From an uncultured Eubacteriales bacterium (GTDB lineage: Bacteria; Bacillota; Clostridia; Oscillospirales; CAG-272), in the NCBI GenBank assembly GCA_934446065.1, contig CAKSDP010000042.1, positions 1 to 6,875 of the forward strand: DNA of 6,875 nucleotides, read 5' to 3'. The notes under the pieces are model-generated. The model was not told where the DNA came from. It saw only the letters and a program-made list of their open reading frames with translations, and searched no databases. Positions 1-6,194 of the stretch are shown piece after piece; the first letter of the stretch is position 1, and each line of letters opens with the position of its first letter. The position numbers and the translations under genes were made by a program.

Positions 1-107
1 GCCTTGATCATCACAAAATCAATGCCCGCGCGCTTCACCGCCGCGAAATCAATGTCCCCCTGAAACAGCGATACGTCAATGCCTTTGTAGCTTTTCGTTT
101 TTACCAC
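1..107 (-). CDS. GH25-family lysozyme (endolysin), N-terminus only, cut by the window edge
   Basis: The visible N-terminus reads KGIDVSLFQGDIDFAAVKRA and then GIDFVMIK. This fits the opening strand and helix of glycoside hydrolase family 25 muramidases (pattern GIDVSxxQGxIDxxxVKxAGxxFxxIKA), which cut the MurNAc-GlcNAc bond of peptidoglycan. Only about 35 residues are in the window, so the catalytic acidic pair lies outside. The gene follows the holin by about 20 bases, as expected for a phage lysin released by that holin. The start is uncertain. The only standard start in frame is GTG at 107, but the ribosome binding site GAAAGGA (109-115) leaves just one base before it. An ACG at 98 sits 10 bases from that site, where an ATG would give MKSYKGID. 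An in-frame TGA lies just upstream, so no earlier start is possible. The family call is fairly sure; the start is not. Confidence 0.8.
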   Translation of the reverse strand, partial: MVKTKSYKGIDVSLFQGDIDFAAVKRAGIDFVMIK

Positions 108-108
108 A

Positions 109-115
109 TCCTTTC
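109..115 (-). promoter_or_regulatory. Ribosome binding site of the lysozyme gene
   Basis: GAAAGGA on the minus strand. It leaves 1 base before the GTG at 107 and 10 bases before the ACG at 98, so it argues for initiation near 98. An out-of-frame ATG-TGG-TAA (109-101) overlaps its last base. Confidence 0.55.
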
Positions 116-128
116 ACGAACGGCAGCT

Positions 129-401
129 TCACTTCTCACTGCCGTCGTCCGTTTTTCCGTCGGTAATGCTGCCGGAGCTGCCTGTTGTGTCTCCTGTATC
201 GTCCTTTTTGCGGCCGATCGGCAGATTCATGACAGCGGCAAGCCCCGCCGCGATCGCCGATATGGCGATTCCGGCAGCAGCACCGCTTGCCTCGCCGAAG
301 CTGCAGTCCGGATTCTGCAAAATATAAACAAGGTTTACGCATATATAGCCGAGCGCAGCCTGCGCAAACGTCTTAAGCGCCCTGATAATCGCGGTTTTCA
401 A
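129..401 (-). CDS. Phage holin
   Basis: A 90-residue membrane protein. Residues 1-11 are basic (IRALKTFAQAAL follows), a first hydrophobic segment spans about 10-28, and a second, Ala/Gly/Ile-rich segment spans about 38-59. A charged, Asp/Gly/Ser/Lys-rich tail of about 30 residues follows, probably cytoplasmic. The RALKTFxQAxLG opening and the size fit the small two-segment holins found just before the lysin in Clostridia phages. Holins form the membrane holes that let the endolysin reach the wall. The start is TTG and overlaps the stop of the preceding gene (TTGA), so translation is probably coupled. GGGAGG lies inside the end of that gene, about 13 bases upstream, which is rather far. The position between a membrane-anchored coiled-coil protein and a GH25 lysin supports the call. 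Confidence 0.8.
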   Translation of the reverse strand: MKTAIIRALKTFAQAALGYICVNLVYILQNPDCSFGEASGAAAGIAISAIAAGLAAVMNLPIGRKKDDTGDTTGSSGSITDGKTDDGSEK

Positions 402-628
402 TGCTTTAGTCCGACCTCCCTTTCTATAAGGCTCACCCTCAGCTCAAGAGCCGAAAGTCTGTCCTCTGTTCTGCTGTTCCTGTCCTCTTGTGTGTCGATG
501 AATTCGCGAAGCTGGCGTACTGCCTCATCAAGCCTCGCGAGAGTTCCGTTGACCCTCGCGCTCACGCCGATAACGGCAATAAACGAGCCCATGAGCGATA
601 GTATCCCCGTAGCAATTTCCCATGACAT
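398..628 (-). CDS. Small membrane-anchored coiled-coil protein of the lysis cassette
   Basis: A 76-residue protein with one N-terminal hydrophobic segment (about residues 5-24) followed by a long, charged, heptad-like helix (about 30-72, with LARLDEAVRQL, RLSALELRVSLIE). This layout is common for the small protein placed just before the holin in Firmicutes phages, and a similar small size and helix-plus-anchor build is seen in XhlA-type proteins. XhlA itself carries its membrane segment at the C-terminus, so I do not give that name. It may assist or time the holin, but that is inferred from position only. ATG at 628 is preceded by GGCGGTGA seven bases upstream. The stop overlaps the holin TTG, and the GAAAGGGAGG near its 3' end doubles as the holin ribosome binding site. 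Confidence 0.7.
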   Translation of the reverse strand: MSWEIATGILSLMGSFIAVIGVSARVNGTLARLDEAVRQLREFIDTQEDRNSRTEDRLSALELRVSLIEREVGLKH

Positions 629-643
629 ATCGTATTCACCGCC

Positions 644-1612
644 TCACGCGTATATTCCGAAGATGTCAAGCTTTCCCGCCGCAGGGAAAGCCGAAACCTT
701 TCCCGTGCAGGTAAGCGTGAGATCGCGGATCTGACGCACGCCCGCAAGGCGATCGTATATCCGGACCATGCAGTTCTTGGTGAACATACCCGACGTCTCC
801 GTGTTTGCGGAGGAGGAGTAGCTGTTCCACGGACGGAGAGTGTCAACGCACATCTCGCCGTATCTGTACCCCTCGAAATATGAGTGGAATCCGGAAATAG
901 TGCCCGCCACGGTGTCACCGCCGTTCAGTCGCATCTCAAGATTGACTCCGGTGATGCGCTCGGGGTATGTCGGAGTGCGGCTCGCGACGATGACGCGTCG
1001 CAGCGGTACCTCAAATACCGCATTCAGCTGCAGATCCGAGACGACCGAAATGTCGGCGCCCCCCGAAATGTCAAGACTGAACGCCCCGCCGTCCTCCGTT
1101 GGCTCACCGAATACAATGGTCGAAATGTGTACGGGATTTTCCGCAGATTCGGCTTTGACCTTCTCCAGAATGGTTTCGCACTCAGCACGCGCCGCGAGAG
1201 CGTCGCGGAGAATCGCCGAGAGATTTGATTCCTCAAGCGACCTTGCCCCGTCAAACCCCGCAACCCCCTCGTTTTCTATCGCGAATGCGGGCGAGTACAG
1301 CTCCGCGCCGTCCGCCGCACGCAGACAGAGCCTGCATATCGCCGTTCCGCTGTGCGCGAAAAATCCGCTGCCCGGTGTAAAGACGAAACGTCTGCCCTCG
1401 TATGTGCATTCGGAGTAGACCGTCTGCCCGTCGGGCAGGGAGGCGATCACCCTCGCCTGTGCCGCATCGTCCGGGCTGAGCCTTTGCCCCCCGCAATATA
1501 AGGATATGATGAATTTGTAGACAAGTGAATCGCCCTGCCGTGCGGGGATCCTTGCCTGTACGCCGGAGCGCTTTACGTCCAGCGCGATCTCGCGTGATAT
1601 AAGACCTCTCAT
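644..1612 (-). CDS. BppU-like baseplate/tail-tip protein
   Basis: A 322-residue structural protein. Residues about 7-115 match the N-terminal beta-sandwich of BppU-family (DUF2479-type) baseplate proteins: REIALDVKR, ARQGDSLVYKFIISL, ARVIASLPDGQTVYSE, AICRLCLRAADG and LYSPAFAIE follow the family's usual pattern of strands. Residues about 124-155 form a charged helix, probably a trimeric or stalk segment. The remaining ~165 residues are beta-rich and I do not recognise them; by position they could be a host-surface binding or connector domain. In lactococcal siphophages BppU links the baseplate core to receptor-binding proteins. The start ATG has GGAGG five bases upstream, and only 12 bases separate it from the preceding fibre gene. 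The N-terminal domain is well supported; the role of the C-terminal half is open. Confidence 0.72.
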   Translation of the reverse strand: MRGLISREIALDVKRSGVQARIPARQGDSLVYKFIISLYCGGQRLSPDDAAQARVIASLPDGQTVYSECTYEGRRFVFTPGSGFFAHSGTAICRLCLRAADGAELYSPAFAIENEGVAGFDGARSLEESNLSAILRDALAARAECETILEKVKAESAENPVHISTIVFGEPTEDGGAFSLDISGGADISVVSDLQLNAVFEVPLRRVIVASRTPTYPERITGVNLEMRLNGGDTVAGTISGFHSYFEGYRYGEMCVDTLRPWNSYSSSANTETSGMFTKNCMVRIYDRLAGVRQIRDLTLTCTGKVSAFPAAGKLDIFGIYA

Positions 1613-1624
1613 GCCTGCCTCCGA

Positions 1625-2905
1625 TCACGCTTCTTCATCGTCGAAGCTGTCGCGGATGTATCTGTAAACGATCACCGCACCGTCGCCGCCGCGTCCTCCG
1701 ACCTTGCCGAAAGTGCCTGGCTCGGATATCGCGCCGCTTCCGCCCGATCCGGGATTCTCCGCCGCGATTCCGTCGGCAGCCCCGCCGGATCCTGCTGCGG
1801 GAGCACCGTCGCCGAAGTGGGAACGTCCGCCCGCACCGACCGTCGTGAAAAATTCTCCCGAGGAGGACGGCGTCCCGTCAAAGCCCGCACCTCCGCTGCA
1901 CATACCGCCGACGCCTCCGGCACCGCCGAAGCATTTGGCTCCGCCTCCACCACCGGCTCCTCCCGCAGCGGTGAATCCGTCAAACGACGATGCCTCGCCG
2001 TCAAGCCCGCATCCGCCGGGAACACCCGCGCCGCCCGCGCCTACGGTGATGCTGCATTTCGGGTGTCTGAGAACCGTGCGGCTCACCGCGAGATATGCCC
2101 CGGCTCCGCCACCGCCGCCGCGGTAATCCGTCCCGTTGTACGAGCCGCCGCCACCGCCGGCGCCCTGTATCTCGATGTCATACATATCACCCTCGGATGG
2201 GTAGTCCGCAGTGCTGAACTCAAACTTGCCGGGCGTCAGGTATGACTTTGCCGCGACCCTGCGGAGTATCGCCGGAGTCCTGTATTTTCCGTCGCCGCAC
2301 AGTACCGTCGCCGCACCTGCGTTCGACGATATGATCCTGCTTGCGTGGCGTATTCGCCCAACCTCGATCGCGTCGAGCGGGTCAAGCTCGCCGAGATATT
2401 CGCGCAGCATGAGACGAAGATTCGCCTTCTCGGACATGAGTCCGCCAAGCTCGCGCACATCGCCAACGTCCGATGTCGCGACCGAGGTCATACCAGGCTC
2501 AACGTAAACGTGCGCGAGCGGCAGTATCTTTACGCCCTCCGAATTCGTCGGAGTCGGCGCTGTCGGATTTTCCGCCGGATCGCCGGAATACGATGTCAGG
2601 TATATCTTGCGCAGTGCCATGTCAAGCTTCAGCGCTATGAGATCTATCCTCCTGTAATCCCCCGCAGGCGGCGTGATCAAAATGAATTTTTGTGCCGTGT
2701 TTATGTAGGTGTATCCGGAAATGCACGCCGCACCCGGTGCAACGTAAACTCCTGCCGCCGGACATCCGGTGACCTTGAGCGAGTCGCCGGACATAACCCC
2801 GTCAGAGATGAGACACGCCGTCCTCTCGGCAATGTCCTCGGCTGTGTACGATCGGTCCGGCACCCCCGATACCGTTACGGAGTTAAAGAAAAAAGATTTT
2901 TCCAT
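1625..2905 (-). CDS. Tail fibre/adhesin with glycine-rich tip domain
   Basis: A 426-residue protein in three parts. Residues 1-160 resemble the attachment domain of Clostridia/Bacilli phage structural proteins: FFNSV, DRSYTAEDIAE, VAPGAACISGYTYIN, RRIDLIALKLD, then short strands ending near VGDVRE. Residues about 160-225 are a linker. Residues about 225-415 are a glycine-rich domain that begins with a KSYLTPGKFEF strand, passes through many Gly-Gly-Ala runs and four Cys, and closes with GGRGGDGAVIVYRYI, the usual ending of this domain type. Glycine-rich tips of this sort fold as packed polyglycine helices in T4-like gp38 adhesins and bind host receptors, so host recognition is a reasonable inference. 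A strong AAAAGGAGGAA lies 11 bases before ATG 2905. The 57-base gap upstream is the largest inside the operon and shows no clear terminator. Confidence 0.75.
   Translation of the reverse strand: MEKSFFFNSVTVSGVPDRSYTAEDIAERTACLISDGVMSGDSLKVTGCPAAGVYVAPGAACISGYTYINTAQKFILITPPAGDYRRIDLIALKLDMALRKIYLTSYSGDPAENPTAPTPTNSEGVKILPLAHVYVEPGMTSVATSDVGDVRELGGLMSEKANLRLMLREYLGELDPLDAIEVGRIRHASRIISSNAGAATVLCGDGKYRTPAILRRVAAKSYLTPGKFEFSTADYPSEGDMYDIEIQGAGGGGGSYNGTDYRGGGGGAGAYLAVSRTVLRHPKCSITVGAGGAGVPGGCGLDGEASSFDGFTAAGGAGGGGGAKCFGGAGGVGGMCSGGAGFDGTPSSSGEFFTTVGAGGRSHFGDGAPAAGSGGAADGIAAENPGSGGSGAISEPGTFGKVGGRGGDGAVIVYRYIRDSFDDEEA
1679..2164 (-). repeat. Glycine-rich low-complexity coding region
   Basis: About 160 codons of the fibre gene (residues 248-409) with dense GGN/GCN runs, seen on the plus strand as repeated gccgcc and ccaccg. 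They encode the glycine-rich adhesin domain. Such tracts can recombine and vary between related phages. The long proline-rich reading frame on the plus strand here is only its mirror image. Confidence 0.7.
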
Positions 2906-2962
2906 CTGTCAGAGTATTCCTCCTTTTTGTCTTTGTTTTGATCGTGTTTGTGTAAGTGTGGG

Positions 2963-4027
2963 TCACGCCCCCGTGATCCTGCGTGAGTCGGTCGTCAGAT
3001 ATACAGTCGAGGCACATTCGCCGTCGCGGTATTCCACCCGCTTTTTCGTGACCGTCGCCGTCCCCGATATGCCGTATCTTTTTTCAAATAGCGATACGGC
3101 ATCTCCCGCCTCAAGTGATCCGTCGTCGGCGACGGCGCACGTGAGCGTGTATTTCGGCCGCATCCGCGCAAGCACCGCCGCACCGTGCGCTTTCATCGCC
3201 GCTTCGTATTTTTCCTCGTTCAGAACGCGACCGTCCTCGGCCGTGTCCGTGAATTTCGACAGCGCTTCCGTGAACAAAGCGAGCGTCTGCCTGTCGGAAA
3301 ATGCGGAATCGTCAAACGAGTCGCCGAAGGAGAGCGCGTCGGCGCGCACGATAGCCTGCCGTCTCGTGCCGTCCTCCTTTTCCGCACCCGATACGACCGC
3401 AACGTTCCGGTACGACGACAGATCCTCCGTGTAACTGTATTCGCCTGCAAAATCGGGAGAGACCGTCACGCACATCGGCGCATCCGACGTGATCGTCCGA
3501 TCTCGCGCACTCCTTGCGTAGAACGTGAGCTTCGAGTTCTTGTATTCGAGCGCCATTCCGAGCCCCGATGTGCGGCATATGTCCCGCATATGCGTGAGAA
3601 TGTTCCCGCGCACCGCCGAATATGTCATGCGGACACCTTCAAGCGTGCCTTCGACTGCCGTCGCCGCAGGCATATTGTCACGGCACCTGCGGAACAGCGC
3701 ACGCAAAAGCGTCCCGGCACCGCCCGTCATCGAATACTCCTCCGGCGCCACCGTCCGCCCGATGAGCGAGAGAAGCCCCTCGCCCGAGATTGTCACCGTC
3801 CCCTCGGCGTCACGCACGACCGATGTGATAAGGTACATCGTGCCGTCTGGAACGCAGATGTACCTGTCGGGCGCAAGCAGCGATTCCGCCGGCGCACCGC
3901 AACTCATGCAGAGCCGCAGTTCTCCTGCGCCGTCAAACTCCTTTGTGTATACAAGAGATGTGAGATCGCATATTACGCCGATCCTGCAAAATTTTTCGTC
4001 ATAGATGTATGTCATACCAATCTTCAT
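2963..4027 (-). CDS. Gp37-like tail hub / tail-tip protein (siphovirus ReqiPepy6 Gp37-like family)
   Basis: A 354-residue protein. The N-terminus (MKIGMTYIYDEKFCRIGVIC, then SLVYTKEFDGAGELRL) and the segment TMYLITSVVRDAEGTVTISG followed by EGLLSLIGRTV are the hallmarks of Gp37-like tail proteins, which form the hub at the tail tip next to Dit. The middle (SAVRGNILTHMRDIC, GMALEYKNSKLTFYA) and the end (SLEAGDAVSLFEKRYGIS and a final strand pair) also fit. No peptidase or lysozyme domain is visible, so it looks like a structural hub rather than a tail lysin. Two ATGs are in frame, at 4033 and 4027. GGGGGAGG (4034-4041) abuts the first but is six bases from the second, so I choose 4027. The order Dit, hub, fibre, BppU is normal for siphophage tips. 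Confidence 0.78.
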   Translation of the reverse strand: MKIGMTYIYDEKFCRIGVICDLTSLVYTKEFDGAGELRLCMSCGAPAESLLAPDRYICVPDGTMYLITSVVRDAEGTVTISGEGLLSLIGRTVAPEEYSMTGGAGTLLRALFRRCRDNMPAATAVEGTLEGVRMTYSAVRGNILTHMRDICRTSGLGMALEYKNSKLTFYARSARDRTITSDAPMCVTVSPDFAGEYSYTEDLSSYRNVAVVSGAEKEDGTRRQAIVRADALSFGDSFDDSAFSDRQTLALFTEALSKFTDTAEDGRVLNEEKYEAAMKAHGAAVLARMRPKYTLTCAVADDGSLEAGDAVSLFEKRYGISGTATVTKKRVEYRDGECASTVYLTTDSRRITGA

Positions 4028-4033
4028 GTGCAT

Positions 4034-4041
4034 CCTCCCCC
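4034..4041 (-). promoter_or_regulatory. Ribosome binding site deciding the start of the Gp37-like gene
   Basis: GGGGGAGG on the minus strand. With no gap to the ATG at 4033 and six bases to the ATG at 4027, it supports the second ATG. Confidence 0.7.
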
Positions 4042-4051
4042 GCCGTCCGCG

Positions 4052-4789
4052 TCATATCGAGGTGTACATCGGCGAGTACGTGAGCGTCGCCGGGATCGGA
4101 TCGGTCTTGTAGTAGAACGCAAGCTCGCTTGTGCCGACGGCAAGGCTGAACAGCTCTGTCGATGCCGAGAACGCCGCAGCGAGATTTACCGAAGTCGAGC
4201 CGCGGATCAGCGTTGCTCCCGCCGTCTCCGGCGCGGTCGAAACGATTATCCTGTCGCCCGCGGCAAAATCGTATGTGCATACGATCATCCTGCCGTGATT
4301 GCGGTCAACGATCGACGCACCGCCGATGCTTCCGGTCGGGCGAAGCTCCGCCGTGAACGGAGCCGCAACATCGCCGGGATTGTCGAGAATGATCCGCTCC
4401 CTCGTCGAGAGGGAAGCGGCGCCAATCCCCTCCCCCTCAGTGAACGTTACCGGAAGCGTCACGCCGCCCGACGGCTCGCGCACGGATACGTGCGTGACCT
4501 CGTCTCCGTAAAAGTATCCGCCACGGATTGCCGCGCGGAGCGTGAATTTTTCCGCCGTGTCTCCGGAGAACGGCGCCGCACGCTCAAAATCAAGCTCGCC
4601 GCAGGTGAGCGTAGCGCGAACGCCGTCCACGCGGAGCGTGAAATCGCCCGGAGCCGATATCCTTGCGAGAATGCGCCGTGCCGCGCGAAGCTCAGCTGTG
4701 CGTTCCGCCGCACTTGCGGCAGACGATACAAGATATCCGCCGATCTTAACGTATCTTGTCGCGCGTTTTCCGGAGAAGCCGTAGCGCAC
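4052..4789 (-). CDS. Distal tail protein (Dit), main body; 5' end displaced by a frameshift
   Basis: The open frame gives 245 residues from a GTG at 4789. The C-terminal two thirds are typical of siphophage distal tail proteins: a galectin-like domain with ERIILDNPGDVAAPFTAELR, then IVSTAPETAGATLIRG, an ELFSLAVGTSELAFYY stretch and a terminal SPMYTSI. Dit forms the hexameric ring that joins the tail tube to the hub. The N-terminal part (RYVKIGGYLVSS, AELRAARRILARIS) is the second half of the usual N-terminal belt domain. The GTG has only a weak purine stretch before it and is probably not the native start. A well-formed start lies at 4887 in another frame (see the 4790-4887 entry). Joining the two by a -1 shift gives about 278 residues, a normal Dit length. 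Assignment to Dit is good; whether the gene is functional is unclear. Confidence 0.72.
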   Translation of the reverse strand: MRYGFSGKRATRYVKIGGYLVSSAASAAERTAELRAARRILARISAPGDFTLRVDGVRATLTCGELDFERAAPFSGDTAEKFTLRAAIRGGYFYGDEVTHVSVREPSGGVTLPVTFTEGEGIGAASLSTRERIILDNPGDVAAPFTAELRPTGSIGGASIVDRNHGRMIVCTYDFAAGDRIIVSTAPETAGATLIRGSTSVNLAAAFSASTELFSLAVGTSELAFYYKTDPIPATLTYSPMYTSI

Positions 4790-4887
4790 ATCGCTTTCCG
4801 TGAGATGTGCGAGGTCTCAAGACTCTCTATGATCATGTTTTTACCGGAAGTCGCCGACAGCTTTGCGCGCTCAAGAGTGAGTTTCAT
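4790..4887 (-). pseudogene. Displaced N-terminal segment of the distal tail protein
   Basis: ATG at 4887 overlaps the stop of the tube-like gene as TAATG and has GGAGGT six bases upstream, the best kind of coupled start in this operon. It reads MKLTLERAKLSATSGKNMII and then ESLE, as expected for the first strands of a Dit protein. It then runs into a frame that turns Arg/Ser-rich and loses family character. The Dit body continues in the frame one base back, which is closed upstream by a TGA at 4819-4817 and open from there on. The shift must therefore lie between about 4817 and 4790. I see no X-XXY-YYZ slippery heptamer there, so a lost base is more likely than programmed frameshifting. A sequencing or assembly error is equally possible. 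Confidence 0.6.
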
Positions 4888-5363
4888 TATACCACCTCCG
4901 CTGCCCGCAGCGAGAGCTTCGGCTGAACGAAATCCTCTCCGCATACGAACTCAAACTCAAGCCCGCCCGTGCCGTCGCGCATCGTGAGCCGAGACGATCC
5001 GACCACGCCGCGCGCATACAGCGAGAACTCCTCGTCGTCGGGGAGCCTGCATACAAGCAGCATCGACACCTCGCCGCCCGTTCTTCTGTCGCCGAACATG
5101 AGCGTCTCCATGGCATCGGGCGAAATGCGCACGATCTTTCCTGTGACGTATGCTTTTCCGCCGTATTTTATCGTCGCGGCGACGTTGCCGTCTGCGTCGT
5201 ACAGCTCCTTCTGCCTGTAATCGTATCTGAGAGAGCAGCCGTCCTCCGTGTCTCCCGCTCTCACGCCCGAGCGGCGGAGTGCCTCGCTTGTGACTCTGCC
5301 GGGGAGGACGTACAGCGTCCCCGCCCCGAGCGAAAATGTTTTCTCGTATATACCCTTCTGCAT
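4887..5363 (-). CDS. Tail-tube-like (major tail) protein
   Basis: A 158-residue, beta-rich protein with no membrane segment. The stretch EDGCSLRYDYRQKELYDADG, then NVAATIKYGGKAYVTGKIVR and ISPDAMETLMFG, fits the tail-tube fold: a strand after a DG turn, a long hairpin, and a helix that places the subunit in the ring. It is on the short side for a major tail protein. Its position between a terminator-like protein and Dit also suits a tube subunit. ATG 5363 overlaps the upstream stop (TAATG) and has a full AGGAGGTGA just before it, the strongest ribosome binding site in the window, as expected for a protein needed in many copies. It could instead be another beta-sandwich virion protein; the call rests on pattern and position. 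Confidence 0.55.
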   Translation of the reverse strand: MQKGIYEKTFSLGAGTLYVLPGRVTSEALRRSGVRAGDTEDGCSLRYDYRQKELYDADGNVAATIKYGGKAYVTGKIVRISPDAMETLMFGDRRTGGEVSMLLVCRLPDDEEFSLYARGVVGSSRLTMRDGTGGLEFEFVCGEDFVQPKLSLRAAEVV

Positions 5364-5776
5364 TACATCACCTCCTGATCGGCAGTGCCGATGTATTCGT
5401 TCGGCGGAGCGGTGCGCCTTCTTTTTATCCTGAACTTTGCGATAACATAGAAGTGTCCCGTCCGCATTATGTATCCGCTGCTCTCCGACACGATCCGTTT
5501 TATCTTTACGCTGCTTTGCCTGTCCCCGACGACGCTTACGGCATCTCCCGGATCACACAGATCCATGCTTACCCGCTCGGCGCGGGCGTACGCGTCCTTT
5601 ACCGTTTTCGAGATGAACCGCATCGTCATCTCAAACGTTTCCCACTCGCCGTCGTAGTCGGAGAGCCGCACGCGCCATATTATTTTCTCGCCGGATGCCC
5701 TTGCCGGCGCCGCGACTGCCGGAACATCTGCCGTGCGCGCCGCCTTGTCCGCGATCTCCTGAAAAAGCTCCGTCAC
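5363..5776 (-). CDS. Probable tail terminator/completion protein
   Basis: A 137-residue protein: a short N-terminal helix (MTELFQEIADKAART), an Ala/Pro linker, then mixed strands and a helix (KIIWRVRLSDYDGEWETFEM, SKTVKDAYARAERVSMDL, GHFYVIAKFRIKRR). Size, alpha/beta make-up and location just before the tube-like gene fit tail terminator proteins, which cap the tube at the head end, but no single motif proves this. I choose the GTG at 5776: it overlaps the upstream stop as GTGA, and GAGGTG lies five bases before it. The frame is open further upstream to an ATG near 5830, but that part overlaps the neighbouring gene and is Arg-rich. The stop overlaps the next ATG by one base. Confidence 0.5.
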   Translation of the reverse strand: MTELFQEIADKAARTADVPAVAAPARASGEKIIWRVRLSDYDGEWETFEMTMRFISKTVKDAYARAERVSMDLCDPGDAVSVVGDRQSSVKIKRIVSESSGYIMRTGHFYVIAKFRIKRRRTAPPNEYIGTADQEVM

Positions 5777-6030
5777 AGCGTCACCTCGCAGTCTCCGTTG
5801 TACACGGTGTGCTCGAGCTTGAGTATCCACAGCCGTCCCACACGAACGGGAACGAGTATCGTGTAACGCCCGCCGTCGGGCGAGACGAGTTTCATTCCGC
5901 GCCTGTATCCGCCGTCAGGCGCACGTGCGGCATCGCCGTATGCGGTGCATCTGAGGTTGGAGAAGAGCATATCGCTCTCCTCCGCCTCCTCCGATGTGCG
6001 GTAGCAAAAGGACAGGGGATAGTACCCCAT
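5773..6030 (-). CDS. Small unknown protein opening the tail operon
   Basis: An 85-residue soluble protein that I do not recognise. It starts MGYYPLSFCYRTSEEAEESD and ends with beta-type segments RYTILVPVRVGRLWILKLEH and TVYNGDCEVTL. As first gene before a terminator-like protein it could be a head-tail joining (stopper or neck) protein, but that is position only. GTG at 6033 and ATG at 6030 are both in frame. GGTGA of the GGGGTGA sequence ends three bases before the ATG, so I favour 6030. The codons for its C-terminal CEV carry the GAGGTG that serves as ribosome binding site of the next gene. Confidence 0.6.
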   Translation of the reverse strand: MGYYPLSFCYRTSEEAEESDMLFSNLRCTAYGDAARAPDGGYRRGMKLVSPDGGRYTILVPVRVGRLWILKLEHTVYNGDCEVTL

Positions 6031-6045
6031 CACTCACCCCATATC

Positions 6046-6067
6046 AAGGCATTCGCGAGAATGCCTT
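6046..6067. repeat. Perfect 9-bp inverted repeat with a 4-base loop, just before the tail operon
   Basis: AAGGCATTC, loop GCGA, GAATGCCTT. On the plus strand the loop is a GNRA tetraloop and T-rich sequence follows, like a plus-strand terminator. On the minus strand it is a stem ending about 6 bases before the GGGG of the ribosome binding site of the 85-aa gene. It could act as a leader structure or as a terminator for opposing transcripts. Confidence 0.6.
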
Positions 6068-6086
6068 ATTTTATTGCAATTTTTAA

Positions 6087-6113
6087 GCAATCTCTTATGC
6101 TACAAGAGTTTGC
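6087..6113. repeat. Imperfect 10-bp inverted repeat in the leader
   Basis: Arms GCAATCTCTT and AAGAGTTTGC pair at 9 of 10 positions across a 7-base loop (ATGCTAC). It lies downstream of the candidate promoter for minus-strand transcription, so it would be in the 5' leader or be an operator. Confidence 0.45.
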
Positions 6114-6165
6114 GGCATCGCGTCAGCCTAAAATATTTTCTACATCTTATAAATATTTTTTGATT

Positions 6166-6194
6166 ATTATAATCTGTTTTTCTGCTTATGCATA
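6166..6194 (-). promoter_or_regulatory. Candidate sigma-70/sigma-A promoter of the tail operon
   Basis: On the minus strand TATAAT (6166-6171) is a perfect -10, 17 bases after TATGCA (6189-6194), which matches TTGACA at only 3 of 6 positions. The region is strongly AT-rich inside a GC-rich phage segment and follows a terminator. Transcription would start near 6159 and give a leader of about 130 bases. The weak -35 suggests that an activator, perhaps a late phage regulator, is needed. Confidence 0.45.

Noticed and set aside
1704..2126. Proline-rich plus-strand open frame
   Set aside because: It is the complement of the glycine-rich fibre codons (GGN opposite CCN).
4790..4840. Programmed -1 ribosomal frameshift in Dit
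   Set aside because: The T-AAA-AAC stretch (codons 16-17 from ATG 4887) lies before the TGA that closes the target frame, and no slippery heptamer exists after it.
3185..4987. A 600-codon open frame on the plus strand
   Set aside because: It lies antisense to the hub and Dit genes, is Arg-rich throughout, shows no recognisable domain, and is the expected mirror of GC-rich genes on the other strand.
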